Positions 26,506 to 35,820 are shown, counted from the first letter of the stretch. The stretch: 64,000 nt of DNA from Sinomonas sp. ASV322 (GCF_030908245.1 NZ_JAVFJJ010000001.1:355565-419564); one strand, 5' to 3'. The notes: generated by a model from the letters alone, not told the origin. A program made the numbers and translations.

Positions 26506-28479
26506 GTGTCCCAGAAGAAGACCGAACGTCTCCTGAACCTCCTCATCGCGCTCCTGCATACCGAGCTCGGCATCTCTCGCGAGCGGCTCCTCAAGGACGT
26601 CTATGGGTGGGTGCCGGGAGCCGATCGCGAGCGGGACGCGGTGGAGCGCCAATTCGAACGGGACAAAGCCGATCTCCGGGCGCTCGGGGCCGAGATCCTC
26701 GAACGCCAGGGCTACGAACGCGCAGACAGCCCGTCGATGACGTCCCTCTACCGGATTGACCCTCGGCAGTTCCGCCTTCCAGAACTTGATTTCACGCGGC
26801 AAGAGCAATCGTTGCTCGCCCTCGCCGGCCTCGCGTCCCAGGGCGCACTCGCCGGCGCAGCAGCCAGGGCGGCCTTGCGGCGCCTCGAGGCCGCGGGAGC
26901 GCTCCCGGACTCACCGCCGTCGCTCGTCCAGCCGCGCGTGCGCCTCGATGACCCGCGCTACGCGACGCTCGCCGATGCGGCTTCTCGCCGTGCCGAAGTC
27001 ACGTTCCAGTATTTCGCGACGAGCACGGGCCGCGAGGAGGAACGTTCGGTGCAGCCGTGGGGGCTTGGCCAGCGCTACGGGCAGTGGTACCTCGTAGGAC
27101 TGGACACAGGCCGGCAAGCGCCGCGCGTCTTCCGTCTTTCACGGATCCGGGGCCGCGTGAGCGTCGGCGTGGAGCGATCCTTCGACGTCCCCGCCGAGGG
27201 TGCCGTCCACGAGCAGCTCGAGCGCCTCTCAGCTCTCCCGGAGCAGCTCGCGCGGGTCCGCATCGCCGAGGGCCGTGCGCTCGAACTCAGACTGACGGCG
27301 TGGAAGCCCGTGAATGCCGAGGCACCCGAAGGGTGGGAGGCGGGTTCTTACAGCTTCCGCGACGTGACCGTCGCGGCCGATCATCTTGCGGGCTACGGCG
27401 ATGCGCTCGTCGTCGAATCGCCGCCCGAGCTCGCGCGAGCCGTCGTCGCGCGCTTCGAAGGGGCCCTCGCCGCGCTCGGCACTGCGGGAGCCGCTCCCGT
27501 TACGCGGGGACCCGAAGGACGGAAGACGAGGCCCTCCGACGAACGGTTCGGACGGATCGTCGATCTTGTGCCTTACCTGCTGCAGGGTCCAGTCCAGATC
27601 GGCGCCGCGGCGGAGCGCTACGGCGTGTCGCCGCGCCAGCTCGAACAGGAACTCTCGGTGCTCGAATACACCGGACCGACGGATGTGGGCGGCTGGCAGG
27701 ACTACATCGAAGTCGACGTGCACGACGGCGTCGTGAGCCTGGCCAATGCGCCCGAGCTCGCGCGCCCCCGCCGGCTCAGCGTCGAGGAGGCGCTCTCGCT
27801 CCAGCTCGGCCTTCAGACGCTGCTGCCGATGGCTTCGGCCGACGAGCGTCCGACCCTCGAAGCACTTGTGGAGAAAGTCCGTGCCGCCACCGCCCACGGC
27901 GCGCGGGCGATGCCAGAGGTCGACGTCGATGCGGAACCGCAGCGCAACGCCGACCTCGTGCCGCTCCTCCGCACGGCCGTCGCCGACCGCAGCACGCTCC
28001 TGCTCGAATACCTCAACCCGACCAAGGATGAGCGCACCGAGAGGCTCATCAGCCCGCTCGCCCTCCGTTCGGATGGGGATCGCTGGTATGTCGAGGCCTA
28101 TTGCCATCGGGTTTCGGAGCGGCGCGTCTTCCGGGTCGACCGCATCGTCTCGCTCACGCCCGCTGATCCGCTTCCGCTGCCGCCTGGGATCGAGGCCGTA
28201 CTGGCCGATCGCCTCATCGAGCCGAGCGATGCCGACGTCGAGGCCGTGCTGCGGCTCGCCCCAGAGGCGCTGTGGGTTGAGCATGAGTATGCCGCCGAGG
28301 ACGGGATCGACCTCGTGGACGGGAGCCGTCGCGTCCGGATGCGCGTCGCAGGGCTCGACTGGCTTCCTCGCTTTCTCGCACAGTTCGGCGGCTCAGTAGC
28401 CCTCGAGGGCCCCGAGCCCGCCGTCGAGGCCTGCCGGGCATGGCTGACGCGTGCGCTGGGCGCATCCCGCACCGGATAG
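26506..28479 (+). CDS. pafBC: DNA-damage regulator PafBC, fused form
   Basis: A 657-residue fusion of PafB and PafC. Each half has a winged helix-turn-helix and a WYL domain: wHTH about residues 1-95 and WYL about 145-245, then wHTH about 345-440 and WYL about 480-580 (recognisable as WGLGQRYGQWYLVG and SPLALRSDGDRWYVEAYC). In mycobacteria PafB and PafC are separate and together activate the RecA/LexA-independent SOS response; the fused form is known from Arthrobacter. Despite its name it is not a pupylation enzyme. GTG start, leaderless. Its TAG stop is part of the -10 box of the next gene. Confidence 0.93.
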   Translation: MSQKKTERLLNLLIALLHTELGISRERLLKDVYGWVPGADRERDAVERQFERDKADLRALGAEILERQGYERADSPSMTSLYRIDPRQFRLPELDFTRQEQSLLALAGLASQGALAGAAARAALRRLEAAGALPDSPPSLVQPRVRLDDPRYATLADAASRRAEVTFQYFATSTGREEERSVQPWGLGQRYGQWYLVGLDTGRQAPRVFRLSRIRGRVSVGVERSFDVPAEGAVHEQLERLSALPEQLARVRIAEGRALELRLTAWKPVNAEAPEGWEAGSYSFRDVTVAADHLAGYGDALVVESPPELARAVVARFEGALAALGTAGAAPVTRGPEGRKTRPSDERFGRIVDLVPYLLQGPVQIGAAAERYGVSPRQLEQELSVLEYTGPTDVGGWQDYIEVDVHDGVVSLANAPELARPRRLSVEEALSLQLGLQTLLPMASADERPTLEALVEKVRAATAHGARAMPEVDVDAEPQRNADLVPLLRTAVADRSTLLLEYLNPTKDERTERLISPLALRSDGDRWYVEAYCHRVSERRVFRVDRIVSLTPADPLPLPPGIEAVLADRLIEPSDADVEAVLRLAPEALWVEHEYAAEDGIDLVDGSRRVRMRVAGLDWLPRFLAQFGGSVALEGPEPAVEACRAWLTRALGASRTG

Positions 28480-28482
28480 GCT
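28477..28482 (+). promoter_or_regulatory. Leaderless -10 box formed by the pafBC stop codon
   Basis: TAGGCT; its TAG is the pafBC stop codon, and six bases separate it from the next GTG start. Confidence 0.6.
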
Positions 28483-28488
28483 CTTCCT

Positions 28489-28845
28489 GTGCCGTGGTGG
28501 TTCTGGATCCTGCTCTGGGCGGCGCTGCTGGTCGGCGCTGCGGGTGCCGTCGTGGGCAGCGGCTATTGGCTCGTCCGCAAGGCGCTGCGGGTGGTGAGCG
28601 ACGCCGGGGCGGACCTTGCGCGGCTGTCGGCACCCCGCGCCGCGAGCGGCGCGGACGTGCTCCGGAACGAGAATGGTGTGGATCCTCCCGCGCCCGGAAG
28701 CGCGGTCTTCGCCGACCCCGACGCCATGAGGCGGGCCTACGTGCAGGGGAGGGCCGATCGCCGCACGGCACGGACCGCTCGGCGCGTTGCGCGGAGGGCG
28801 CAACGGGGGCAAGCGCAGTCACTCCGTGACCTCGGACTCATCTAG
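28489..28845 (+). CDS. Small membrane protein of unknown function
   Basis: A 118-residue protein with one strong N-terminal membrane segment (about residues 3-27, PWWFWILLWAALLVGAAGAV) and a basic, Arg-rich cytoplasmic tail ending SLRDLGLI. There is no lipobox or cleavage site, so it is probably a single-pass membrane protein. The GTG start follows TAGGCT at 28477-28482 by six bases, and that TAG is the stop codon of pafBC. It stands between pafBC and tatA; I do not recognise the family. Confidence 0.7.
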   Translation: MPWWFWILLWAALLVGAAGAVVGSGYWLVRKALRVVSDAGADLARLSAPRAASGADVLRNENGVDPPAPGSAVFADPDAMRRAYVQGRADRRTARTARRVARRAQRGQAQSLRDLGLI

Positions 28846-28872
28846 ACTTGAATCAGAAGGAAAGGATTTCTT

Positions 28873-29151
28873 GTGCGTATCTTCGAAAACCCAGCGGTCA
28901 TCATTGTCATCATCGTCGTGGTGCTCCTGCTGTTCGCGGCGCCGAAGCTTCCGGGCATGGCGCGCAGCCTTGGCCAGTCAATGCGGATTCTCCGTTCCGA
29001 GGTCAAGGAGATGAAGAAGGACGGGCAGGATGCGTCGTCGTCGGGTTCTGCCGAGAAGCCGGCTGATGAGCAGCCCGTTGAGGGCAAGGTCATCCCGCCG
29101 AAGGGCGCTGAGGGCGACGGCGGAGCCGCCGGCCCGTCCCAGCGCGCCTGA
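28873..29151 (+). CDS. tatA: Twin-arginine translocase subunit TatA
   Basis: A 92-residue protein with an N-terminal membrane helix (about residues 5-22), the FGxxKLP-like turn AAPKLPGMARSLGQSMR, an amphipathic helix (about 24-48), and a charged disordered tail. It is typical of actinobacterial TatA, which forms the translocation element for folded proteins. GTG start with GGAAAGG upstream; TAGACT at 28844 could be its -10. Two bases before tatC. Confidence 0.94.
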   Translation: MRIFENPAVIIVIIVVVLLLFAAPKLPGMARSLGQSMRILRSEVKEMKKDGQDASSSGSAEKPADEQPVEGKVIPPKGAEGDGGAAGPSQRA

Positions 29152-29153
29152 GC

Positions 29154-29990
29154 GTGACCGCGGCCAAGGGGCGAAAGGCCAATCCCGAAGGCCGGATGCC
29201 CCTCCTCGAGCACCTCAAGGAGCTCAAGAACCGGCTCGTCAAGGCGGCAATCGGAGTTCTCTTGGGGGCGGTTGCCGGCTGGTTCCTCTACGATCCTCTG
29301 CTTGAGGCTCTCCAAGAGCCGGTCAAAGACATCGCGGCCCGAACGGGCGGCATGTCGGGGATCAACTTCTCGACCGTCGGCTCGCCGTTCGACTTCAAGC
29401 TCCAGCTCTCGATCCAGATCGGGCTCGTGCTCGCGAGTCCCGTGTGGATCTACCAGGTCTGGGCTTTTGTCATGCCTGGACTCACGACGAAGGAGCGCCG
29501 GTACACGCTCGGCTACATGGCCGCGGCGGTCCCGTTGTTCCTTGCGGGCGTGTGGGTCGGGTGGTCGGCCACACCGCAGGTCGTCCGAGCGCTCACCCAA
29601 TTCACGCCGTCCGGGTTCTCCAATCTCATCGACGGGCGCGAATACATCGACTTCGTGACGCACATGGTGCTGTTCCTCGGCATCGCGTTCCTCGTCCCCG
29701 TGCTCCTTGTGGGACTCAACGCGGCGGGCATCCTCCCTGGCAAGACGATCCTCAAGGCGTGGCGCATCACGGTGTTCGCGGTGTTCGTCATCGCGGCCTT
29801 TGCGGCACCGGGGGCCGATGTGGTCTCGATGTTCATGCTCGCCGTCCCGCTGCTCGCGCTCTTCTTCGCCGCGATCGGCGTGTGCCTGCTACGGGATCGG
29901 CGGCGAGCGAGGAAGCAGGCGAAGGCCGCTGCGGAGACGGACGCCGCGGCTGACTCGGCCACGTCACGCGAGGACCTCGACAAGTTCTAG
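29154..29990 (+). CDS. tatC: Twin-arginine translocase subunit TatC
   Basis: A 278-residue membrane protein with six predicted helices. The family signature MPLLEHLKELKNRL (about residues 14-27) is the cytoplasmic signal-peptide binding face, and the FAAPGADVVSMFMLAVPLL stretch is near the end. TatC recognises twin-arginine signals; candidates in this window are the proteins at 37070 and 52767. GTG start two bases after tatA. Its TAG stop begins the helY -10 box. Confidence 0.95.
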   Translation: MTAAKGRKANPEGRMPLLEHLKELKNRLVKAAIGVLLGAVAGWFLYDPLLEALQEPVKDIAARTGGMSGINFSTVGSPFDFKLQLSIQIGLVLASPVWIYQVWAFVMPGLTTKERRYTLGYMAAAVPLFLAGVWVGWSATPQVVRALTQFTPSGFSNLIDGREYIDFVTHMVLFLGIAFLVPVLLVGLNAAGILPGKTILKAWRITVFAVFVIAAFAAPGADVVSMFMLAVPLLALFFAAIGVCLLRDRRRARKQAKAAAETDAAADSATSREDLDKF

Positions 29991-29993
29991 GCT
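29988..29993 (+). promoter_or_regulatory. Leaderless -10 box of helY formed by the tatC stop codon
   Basis: TAGGCT; TAG is the tatC stop, and six bases separate the box from the helY ATG at 30000. Confidence 0.6.
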
Positions 29994-29999
29994 GGACCC

Positions 30000-32969
30000 A
30001 TGTCCTCTGTCCCCGACAACCTCAGCCCGGCAGAGCGGTTCGCCCTCGACGCCGAACGCCGGGCCTTCGCCAAGACCGAGCTGGGGGCCTTTGCCGCCGA
30101 CCTGCCGTTTCCGCTGGACCCTTTCCAGCGCGAGTCGTGCCGCGCGCTCGAAGCGGGTAACGGCGTCCTCGTCGCCGCGCCGACCGGTGCCGGCAAGACG
30201 GTCGTGGGTGAGTTCGCCGTCTATCTCGCGCTCCGCCGAGGGCTCAAGGCCTTCTACACGACGCCCATCAAGGCCCTGTCGAACCAGAAGTACAGCGAGC
30301 TGTGCGAGGCGTACGGAGCCGACCGAGTGGGCCTGCTCACGGGAGACGTCACGCTCAACGGCGAGGCGCCCGTCGTCGTCATGACGACCGAGGTCCTCCG
30401 CAACATGCTCTACGCAGGCTCGTCGACGCTCGACGGACTCGGCTATGTGGTCATGGACGAGGTGCACTATCTCGCTGACCGATTCCGCGGCGCGGTCTGG
30501 GAAGAGGTGATCATCCACCTCCCGAAGGACGTCCGCGTCGTGTCCTTGAGCGCGACCGTCTCGAACGCCGAGGAATTCGGGGCCTGGCTCGACACGGTGC
30601 GGGGCGAGACGGACATCGTCGTCTCGGAGCACCGGCCAGTGCCGCTCTGGCAGCACGTCATGGTCGGGCGGCGGCTCGTCGACCTCTTCGCCACGCGTCA
30701 GTCCTTCGAGGATCTCGCCGATGCGCACGACCACCTAGGAGTCCCGGACGCGGCGCGCTCCGCGGACGCCGCGGAGCGTCCGGCGGCGCGGGCGGGGGAG
30801 CCCCGAGAGCTGACCTCCGTCAATCCCGAACTGGCCGAGATCGCGCGGCGCGAGTCGCACGCCGATTACCGCGCCCGATTCGCGCACGGCGGCAGAGGAC
30901 GACGGCGGGACGACCGTTCGCGCGGTCCTGCCGGCGGGCGGCAGGGCGGGCGCCCCGAAGGCGTCCAGGCGTCCGCGACGCGCGCGAGCCGTCCCCAGAT
31001 GATCCAATCGCTTGAGCGGCAGGGGCTGCTCCCGGCGATCGACTTCATCTTCTCGAGGGCCGGATGCGACGCCGCCGTGCAGCAGTGCGTCGACGCGGGC
31101 CTCGACCTCACGACTCCGGCCGAACGCACCCAGATCGCCGAGGCCGTTGAGGCCGCCGCGAAGGATCTTCCGCCCTCGGACCTCGGCGTTCTGGGGTTCT
31201 GGGGCTGGCGCGAGGGGCTGCTGCGGGGTCTCGCCGCTCATCATGCGGGCCTTCTGCCGACGTTCAAGGAAGTCGTCGAGAAGCTCTTCGCGGCTGGCCT
31301 CGTCAAGGCTGTGTTTGCGACGGAGACTCTTGCGCTGGGCGTCAACATGCCTGCGCGGAGCGTCCTCATCGAGAAGCTCGAGAAGTTCAACGGCGAGGCC
31401 CACGTCGACATCACGGCGGGGGAGTACACGCAGCTCACGGGCCGCGCCGGGCGGCGCGGCATCGACGTCGAGGGGCACGCCGTCGTCCAATGGCGGCCTG
31501 GGCTCGATCCAGCGGCCCTCGCGGGGCTCGCGTCCCGCCGGACCTATCCGCTCAACTCGAGCTTCCGGCCTACATACAACATGAGCATCAACCTCGTGGC
31601 CCAATTCGGCCGAAAGAGGGCACGCGACATCCTCGAAAGCTCCTTCGCGCAGTTCCAGGCCGACCGCTCGGTCGTGGGGCTCGCGCGGCAAGTGCGCGAC
31701 CGTGAGGAATCGCTCGCGGGCTACGAAAAGGCCATGACCTGTCACCTCGGCGACTTCACCGAGTACGCGCGCCTCCGCGAGGAGCTCTCGTCCGCCGAGA
31801 AGTACGCGTCCCGCGAGGCCGGCCGGGCACGGCGGAACATGACCGTCGACTCGCTCGCGCGTCTCCAGCCCGGCGACGTCGTCGAGTTCGCGCAGGGTCG
31901 GCTGAGCGGCACCGCCGTCGTCCTGGCCGCGGACACGAACGCTCGCGAACCCCGCCCGCACGTGCTGACCTTCGACCACGATCTGCGCCGTATCGGGTTC
32001 CAGGACCTCGAGGGTCCCATCGAGCCGATCGCCCGGATCCGGATCCCCAAGCATTTTGACCCCAAGCGGCCCAAGGACCGGCGCGACCTCGCCGCATCGA
32101 TGCGCCACGCCGTCGACCGCTCGCGCAGTGGGCACGACGCGGCGCGCGACCACGCCCCGGGTCGGCATGAGCCGCGCCGCTCTCGGCGCGACTTCGCCTT
32201 CGCCGCGGGCTACGAGGACACCGAACAGCGGATCGCGGAGCTGCGGCGCAGACTGCGCACGCATCCGTGCCATGGCTGTGCCGAACGCGAAGACCACGCG
32301 CGGTGGGCCGATCGCTGGACCAGGCTGCGCCGTGAGACCGACCGACTGGTCGAACAGATCCAGGGGCGCACCAACACGATCGCCAAGACGTTCGACCGCG
32401 TGTGCGAGGTCCTCGAAGCCTACGGCTGCCTCGAGGGCGCCGACGGCGACCTCCGCGTGACGGACCGGGGCCAGCAGCTTCGCCGCATCTACGGGGACAA
32501 AGATCTTCTCACCGCGCTCGCCCTACGAGCCGGTGCGTTCGACGACGTCGACGAAGCGGAGCTCGCGGCCCTCGCAAGCATCCTCGTGTATCAGGCGAAG
32601 CGCGACGAGCCGGGCCTGCCGCCCAAAATGCCGACCGTTTCGCTCGACATCGCTGTCGACATCGTGCTCCGGGAGTGGTCCCAGCTCGAGGACGTCGAGG
32701 AACAGCACCGCCTCCCGCGCACCGCGGAGCCCGATTTCGGGCTCGTGTGGCCGCTGTACAAGTGGGCGCGCGGGCGCGACCTCCAGAACGTGCTCGCGGG
32801 CACCGAACTCGCTGCGGGGGACTTCGTGCGGTGGGTCAAGCAGGTCATCGACCTGCTCGACCAGCTCGCCGACGTCCCAGGCATCGAGCCGCGCGTGCGG
32901 CGACTCTGCCACGCCGGGATCGACAGCATCAAGCGCGGCGTCGTCGCCTACTCGGGCGTCGCCGACTGA
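30000..32969 (+). CDS. helY: Ski2-like superfamily 2 helicase HelY
   Basis: A 989-residue DExH-box RNA helicase. Walker A is APTGAGKT (about residues 60-67), motif II DEVH (153-156), motif III SLSATVSN, and motif VI QLTGRAGRRGID. The C-terminal third has the DSHCT domain of Ski2/Mtr4-like proteins. An Arg/Gly-rich stretch at about residues 250-325 is a probable disordered insertion. HelY directly follows tatA-tatC in M. tuberculosis, and the same order is seen here. It is leaderless, with the -10 inside the tatC stop region. Its RNA substrates are not known. Confidence 0.93.
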   Translation: MSSVPDNLSPAERFALDAERRAFAKTELGAFAADLPFPLDPFQRESCRALEAGNGVLVAAPTGAGKTVVGEFAVYLALRRGLKAFYTTPIKALSNQKYSELCEAYGADRVGLLTGDVTLNGEAPVVVMTTEVLRNMLYAGSSTLDGLGYVVMDEVHYLADRFRGAVWEEVIIHLPKDVRVVSLSATVSNAEEFGAWLDTVRGETDIVVSEHRPVPLWQHVMVGRRLVDLFATRQSFEDLADAHDHLGVPDAARSADAAERPAARAGEPRELTSVNPELAEIARRESHADYRARFAHGGRGRRRDDRSRGPAGGRQGGRPEGVQASATRASRPQMIQSLERQGLLPAIDFIFSRAGCDAAVQQCVDAGLDLTTPAERTQIAEAVEAAAKDLPPSDLGVLGFWGWREGLLRGLAAHHAGLLPTFKEVVEKLFAAGLVKAVFATETLALGVNMPARSVLIEKLEKFNGEAHVDITAGEYTQLTGRAGRRGIDVEGHAVVQWRPGLDPAALAGLASRRTYPLNSSFRPTYNMSINLVAQFGRKRARDILESSFAQFQADRSVVGLARQVRDREESLAGYEKAMTCHLGDFTEYARLREELSSAEKYASREAGRARRNMTVDSLARLQPGDVVEFAQGRLSGTAVVLAADTNAREPRPHVLTFDHDLRRIGFQDLEGPIEPIARIRIPKHFDPKRPKDRRDLAASMRHAVDRSRSGHDAARDHAPGRHEPRRSRRDFAFAAGYEDTEQRIAELRRRLRTHPCHGCAEREDHARWADRWTRLRRETDRLVEQIQGRTNTIAKTFDRVCEVLEAYGCLEGADGDLRVTDRGQQLRRIYGDKDLLTALALRAGAFDDVDEAELAALASILVYQAKRDEPGLPPKMPTVSLDIAVDIVLREWSQLEDVEEQHRLPRTAEPDFGLVWPLYKWARGRDLQNVLAGTELAAGDFVRWVKQVIDLLDQLADVPGIEPRVRRLCHAGIDSIKRGVVAYSGVAD

Positions 32970-33057
32970 CCGAACGGTTTCGGCACGGAATGCACGCCCA
33001 ACGCCGCATCGACAGCGCCGCGTCGACAGCGCCGCCAACAGAAAGGCCACGCAAGGC

Positions 33058-34698
33058 ATGAATGAATCCGGCACGCCCGCAGAACGTGCTCTGACCCTCT
33101 ATCGCAACGGCTCGGTCTACTCGACCGCGGATCCCTTGGCGTCGGCCATGCTCGTCGACGGCGACACCGTGGCGTGGGTCGGCACGGAACACGCCGCCGA
33201 GTCGATTGCGGGCCCCGGGACGAGGATTGTTGACCTCGACGGAGCGCTCGTGGCGCCCGGATTCGTCGACTCGCACGTCCACCTTGCCGACACGGGCCTG
33301 GCCCTGCAATCGCTTGACCTAACGGGCGTCCGTTCGGCCAGAGAGCTCCTCGATGCGGTGTCCGCTGCACCCGCAGCAGAGGGCATCCTGCGCGGCCACG
33401 GCTGGGACGAGTCTCTGTGGGACGATCCGACGCTGCCCACGGCGGAGGAGCTCCACCGAGCGGCCTCCGGCCGCGAGGCGTTCCTCGTACGCGTCGACGT
33501 CCACTCGGCGCTCGTCACCGCTGGCCTGACCGCCGCCGCGGGCGCCGCCCCTCTCGAGGGATGGTCGAACGGCCCGGTGGCTACACAGGCCGCGCTCGGG
33601 GCGATCCGGGAGACCGCGAGGCCCTCTCGCCCCGCCGAGCTCAGGGCCCTCCACCGCACGGCGCTCGAGCACGCCGCGAGACAGGGCTACGTCGCCCTCG
33701 TCGAACAGGCGGCGCCCCAGATCGCCGGGATCGAAGACCTCCGTCTCTTGCTCGGGGATCGCGGCGACGACGCGCTCCCCGAGGTCATGGCGTACTGGGG
33801 CCAGCTCATCTCCGAGGCGGACGAGGGGCGCGCGCTCCTTGCCGAACTGGGCGTTCCGGTCCTGGGCTTCGCCGGCGACCTGAGCATTGACGGCTCCATC
33901 GGCTCCCGGACCGCGTTCCTCACAGAGGACTACGACGACGATGCCGGACGCCGCGGGGTGGCGTACCTCGACCCGGAACAGGTGGCACGGCATCTCGCGG
34001 CGTGCTCCGAGCTGGGGATTCAGGGCGGCTTCCACGTGATCGGCGACGGCGGGCTCGCGATCGCGCTCGAGGGCCTTCGCCGTGCTTCCGAACGCGTTGG
34101 AGCCTCGGCCATCCGCGCGGCCGGGCATCGCCTCGAGCATGTGGAGATGGCGTCCGCCGAGGCGATCTCGGCGCTTGCGGGCCATGCCGTGACCGTGAGT
34201 GCGCAGCCGCTCTTCGACGCGGCCTGGGGGACGCCCGGCCAGCTCTACGATCGGCGTCTGGGCACGCGCAGCAGGGGAATGAATCCGTTCGCGAGCTTCG
34301 CCTCGGCAGGGGTCCCCGTGTGTTTCGGCAGCGACGCGCCCGTCTGCGCCCTCGATCCGTGGGCGAGTGTGGCGGCATGCTTGCGGCATTCGACTCCGAG
34401 TGAGCGCATCTCGGCTCGGGCCGCGTTCATCGGTCACACCCGAGCGGGCTGGCGCGCCGTTCGGCACCCGCACCCGCTCATCGGTCAGCTCGTTCCGGGA
34501 GCGCCTGCGAGCTTTGCCGTGTGGGAGGTCGACGAACTCATGGTCCAGGTTGCCGACGAGCGGGTGCAGGCGTGGAGCACCGACCCGAGGGCCCGCACCC
34601 CGTTGCTCCCGGCCCTCGACACCGAGAACCGTCCGCGCTGCCTCGCGACAGTTCATCGCGGCGTCGAGCTCTTTCGCGCTGAGGGATTCGCCGCGTGA
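33058..34698 (+). CDS. Amidohydrolase (YtcJ-like, Amidohydro_3)
   Basis: A 546-residue metal-dependent hydrolase. The first metal site is FVDSHVHLADTG (about residue 66), later His residues are in GGFHVIGDGG and HRLEHVEM, and the metal Asp is in CFGSDAPVCALDP. It matches YtcJ-like exported or cytoplasmic amidohydrolases of unknown substrate. There is no signal peptide. The ATG at 33058 has GCAAGGC upstream. A longer open frame upstream overlaps helY and is not supported. It precedes the polyprenol-phosphate mannose synthase gene. Confidence 0.87.
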   Translation: MNESGTPAERALTLYRNGSVYSTADPLASAMLVDGDTVAWVGTEHAAESIAGPGTRIVDLDGALVAPGFVDSHVHLADTGLALQSLDLTGVRSARELLDAVSAAPAAEGILRGHGWDESLWDDPTLPTAEELHRAASGREAFLVRVDVHSALVTAGLTAAAGAAPLEGWSNGPVATQAALGAIRETARPSRPAELRALHRTALEHAARQGYVALVEQAAPQIAGIEDLRLLLGDRGDDALPEVMAYWGQLISEADEGRALLAELGVPVLGFAGDLSIDGSIGSRTAFLTEDYDDDAGRRGVAYLDPEQVARHLAACSELGIQGGFHVIGDGGLAIALEGLRRASERVGASAIRAAGHRLEHVEMASAEAISALAGHAVTVSAQPLFDAAWGTPGQLYDRRLGTRSRGMNPFASFASAGVPVCFGSDAPVCALDPWASVAACLRHSTPSERISARAAFIGHTRAGWRAVRHPHPLIGQLVPGAPASFAVWEVDELMVQVADERVQAWSTDPRARTPLLPALDTENRPRCLATVHRGVELFRAEGFAA

Positions 34699-34800
34699 CT
34701 TGCGTCATGTGTCGCGGTTTGCGGCGGTGAGAGCCTTTCCGGGCACGCCGAAAAGCGAGCTGAGGTGGGGAAACGTGCGTCGTCGCAGGTCGGGAGACGG

Positions 34801-34828
34801 TTGACAGGACTGGTGGGGCACGTAGGAT
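34801..34828 (+). promoter_or_regulatory. Near-consensus sigma70-type promoter
   Basis: TTGACA at 34801-34806, a 16-bp spacer, and TAGGAT at 34823-34828. The start site would be near 34835, about 235 bases ahead of the mannose synthase start. Confidence 0.6.
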
Positions 34829-35002
34829 CGATTGTCATCGGGCTGCGCCGCGGTGCGGACAGTCCAGTCGCCGCCGAGCAGCTCGGGCGGTGGCACTGCC
34901 CCTGGGGGCAGGTCCACGTGTCAGTAGAAAACAGTCGGGGGACTGACCAGCTGCCAGCCCCGCGACTGGCCCGAAGGCGCGTGGGCCTGCCTGGGCACTG
35001 GA

Positions 35003-35008
35003 TATAAT
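35003..35008 (+). promoter_or_regulatory. TATAAT -10 box ahead of the mannose synthase gene
   Basis: A perfect TATAAT lies 62 bases before the GTG at 35070. No good -35 is visible at the right distance. Confidence 0.5.
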
Positions 35009-35069
35009 GGGACATTGCGCCCTCTTCCGCGGGCGCCGACCCTGTCCAGTCTCCGAAAGGGACGCCCGC

Positions 35070-35804
35070 GTGCGTATTCTGACGATCATCCCGACGTACA
35101 ACGAGCTCGAGTCCCTTCCCAAGACTCTCGGGCGGCTGCGTTCGGCGGTGCCCGCGTCCGACGTGCTCGTGACCGACGACAACAGCCCTGATGGAACCGG
35201 TGCGCTGGCCGATCGCATCGCCGCGGAGGATTCCCAGGTTCACGTCATGCACCGCAGGGGCAAGGAGGGCCTCGGGGCCGCTTACATCGCCGGCTTCAAG
35301 TGGGGCCTCGAGCGGGACTACGACGTCATCATCGAAATGGACGCAGACGGATCGCACCAGCCTGAGCAGCTTCCGCGTCTTCTCGATGCGATCGAGAGTG
35401 GCGCTGATCTCGTGATCGGCTCGCGCTGGGTTCCCGGCGGGTCGGTCGTGAACTGGCCGTTCTACCGTCAGCTCATCTCGCGGACCGGCAGCACCTATGC
35501 GCGGATCATGCTCGGCCTCAAGGTCAAGGACATGACTGCCGGATATCGTGCCTTCCGCCGCACGACGCTCGAGAAGCTCGATCTGGGCGCCGTCGAGTCG
35601 GTCGGCTACGGTTTCCAGGTCGACCTCGCGTGGCGGGTTGCGAAGATGGGGCTCTCCGTCGTCGAGGTACCCGTGACCTTTGTCGAGCGCGAGCTCGGCT
35701 CGTCGAAGATGAGCGGGAACATCGTCGTCGAGGCCATGCTCAACGTCACGAAGTGGGGCCTTTCCGATCGCTGGGCGCGGCTCACGCGCCGCGCCGAGCG
35801 CTGA
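35070..35804 (+). CDS. Polyprenol monophosphomannose synthase
   Basis: A 244-residue GT2 glycosyltransferase that moves mannose from GDP-mannose to polyprenyl phosphate at the inner face of the membrane, for mannosylated lipids and proteins. It has IIPTYNELESL at the N-terminus, DDNSPDGTG, the metal-binding Asp in EMDADGSHQ (about residue 92), and GSRWVPGG. It lacks the N-acyltransferase domain fused in M. tuberculosis Ppm1, matching the separate enzyme in other actinobacteria. GTG start with AAGGGA seven bases upstream. In related genomes rbpA is next; here six genes intervene. Confidence 0.9.
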   Translation: MRILTIIPTYNELESLPKTLGRLRSAVPASDVLVTDDNSPDGTGALADRIAAEDSQVHVMHRRGKEGLGAAYIAGFKWGLERDYDVIIEMDADGSHQPEQLPRLLDAIESGADLVIGSRWVPGGSVVNWPFYRQLISRTGSTYARIMLGLKVKDMTAGYRAFRRTTLEKLDLGAVESVGYGFQVDLAWRVAKMGLSVVEVPVTFVERELGSSKMSGNIVVEAMLNVTKWGLSDRWARLTRRAER

Positions 35805-35820
35805 GACTTCGACTCAGGGG

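Larger units (their letters stand above)
34699..35069. other. Non-coding region with two promoter-like signals
   Basis: No convincing gene is seen between the amidohydrolase and the mannose synthase. The region holds a near-consensus promoter at 34801-34828, a CTGCCCC/GGGGCAG hairpin at 34896-34911, and TATAAT at 35003-35008. An 80-codon frame on the plus strand has no ribosome site or recognisable family. It may be a long leader of the mannose synthase gene or hold a small RNA. Confidence 0.55.

Noticed and set aside
34765-35007. 80-codon plus-strand frame upstream of the mannose synthase
   Set aside because: No ribosome site, no start-like promoter spacing, and no protein family recognised; the region is better explained as a leader or a small RNA.
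35007-35069. Longer start for the mannose synthase at ATG 35007
   Set aside because: The added residues do not match the family, while the GTG at 35070 has AAGGGA seven bases upstream.
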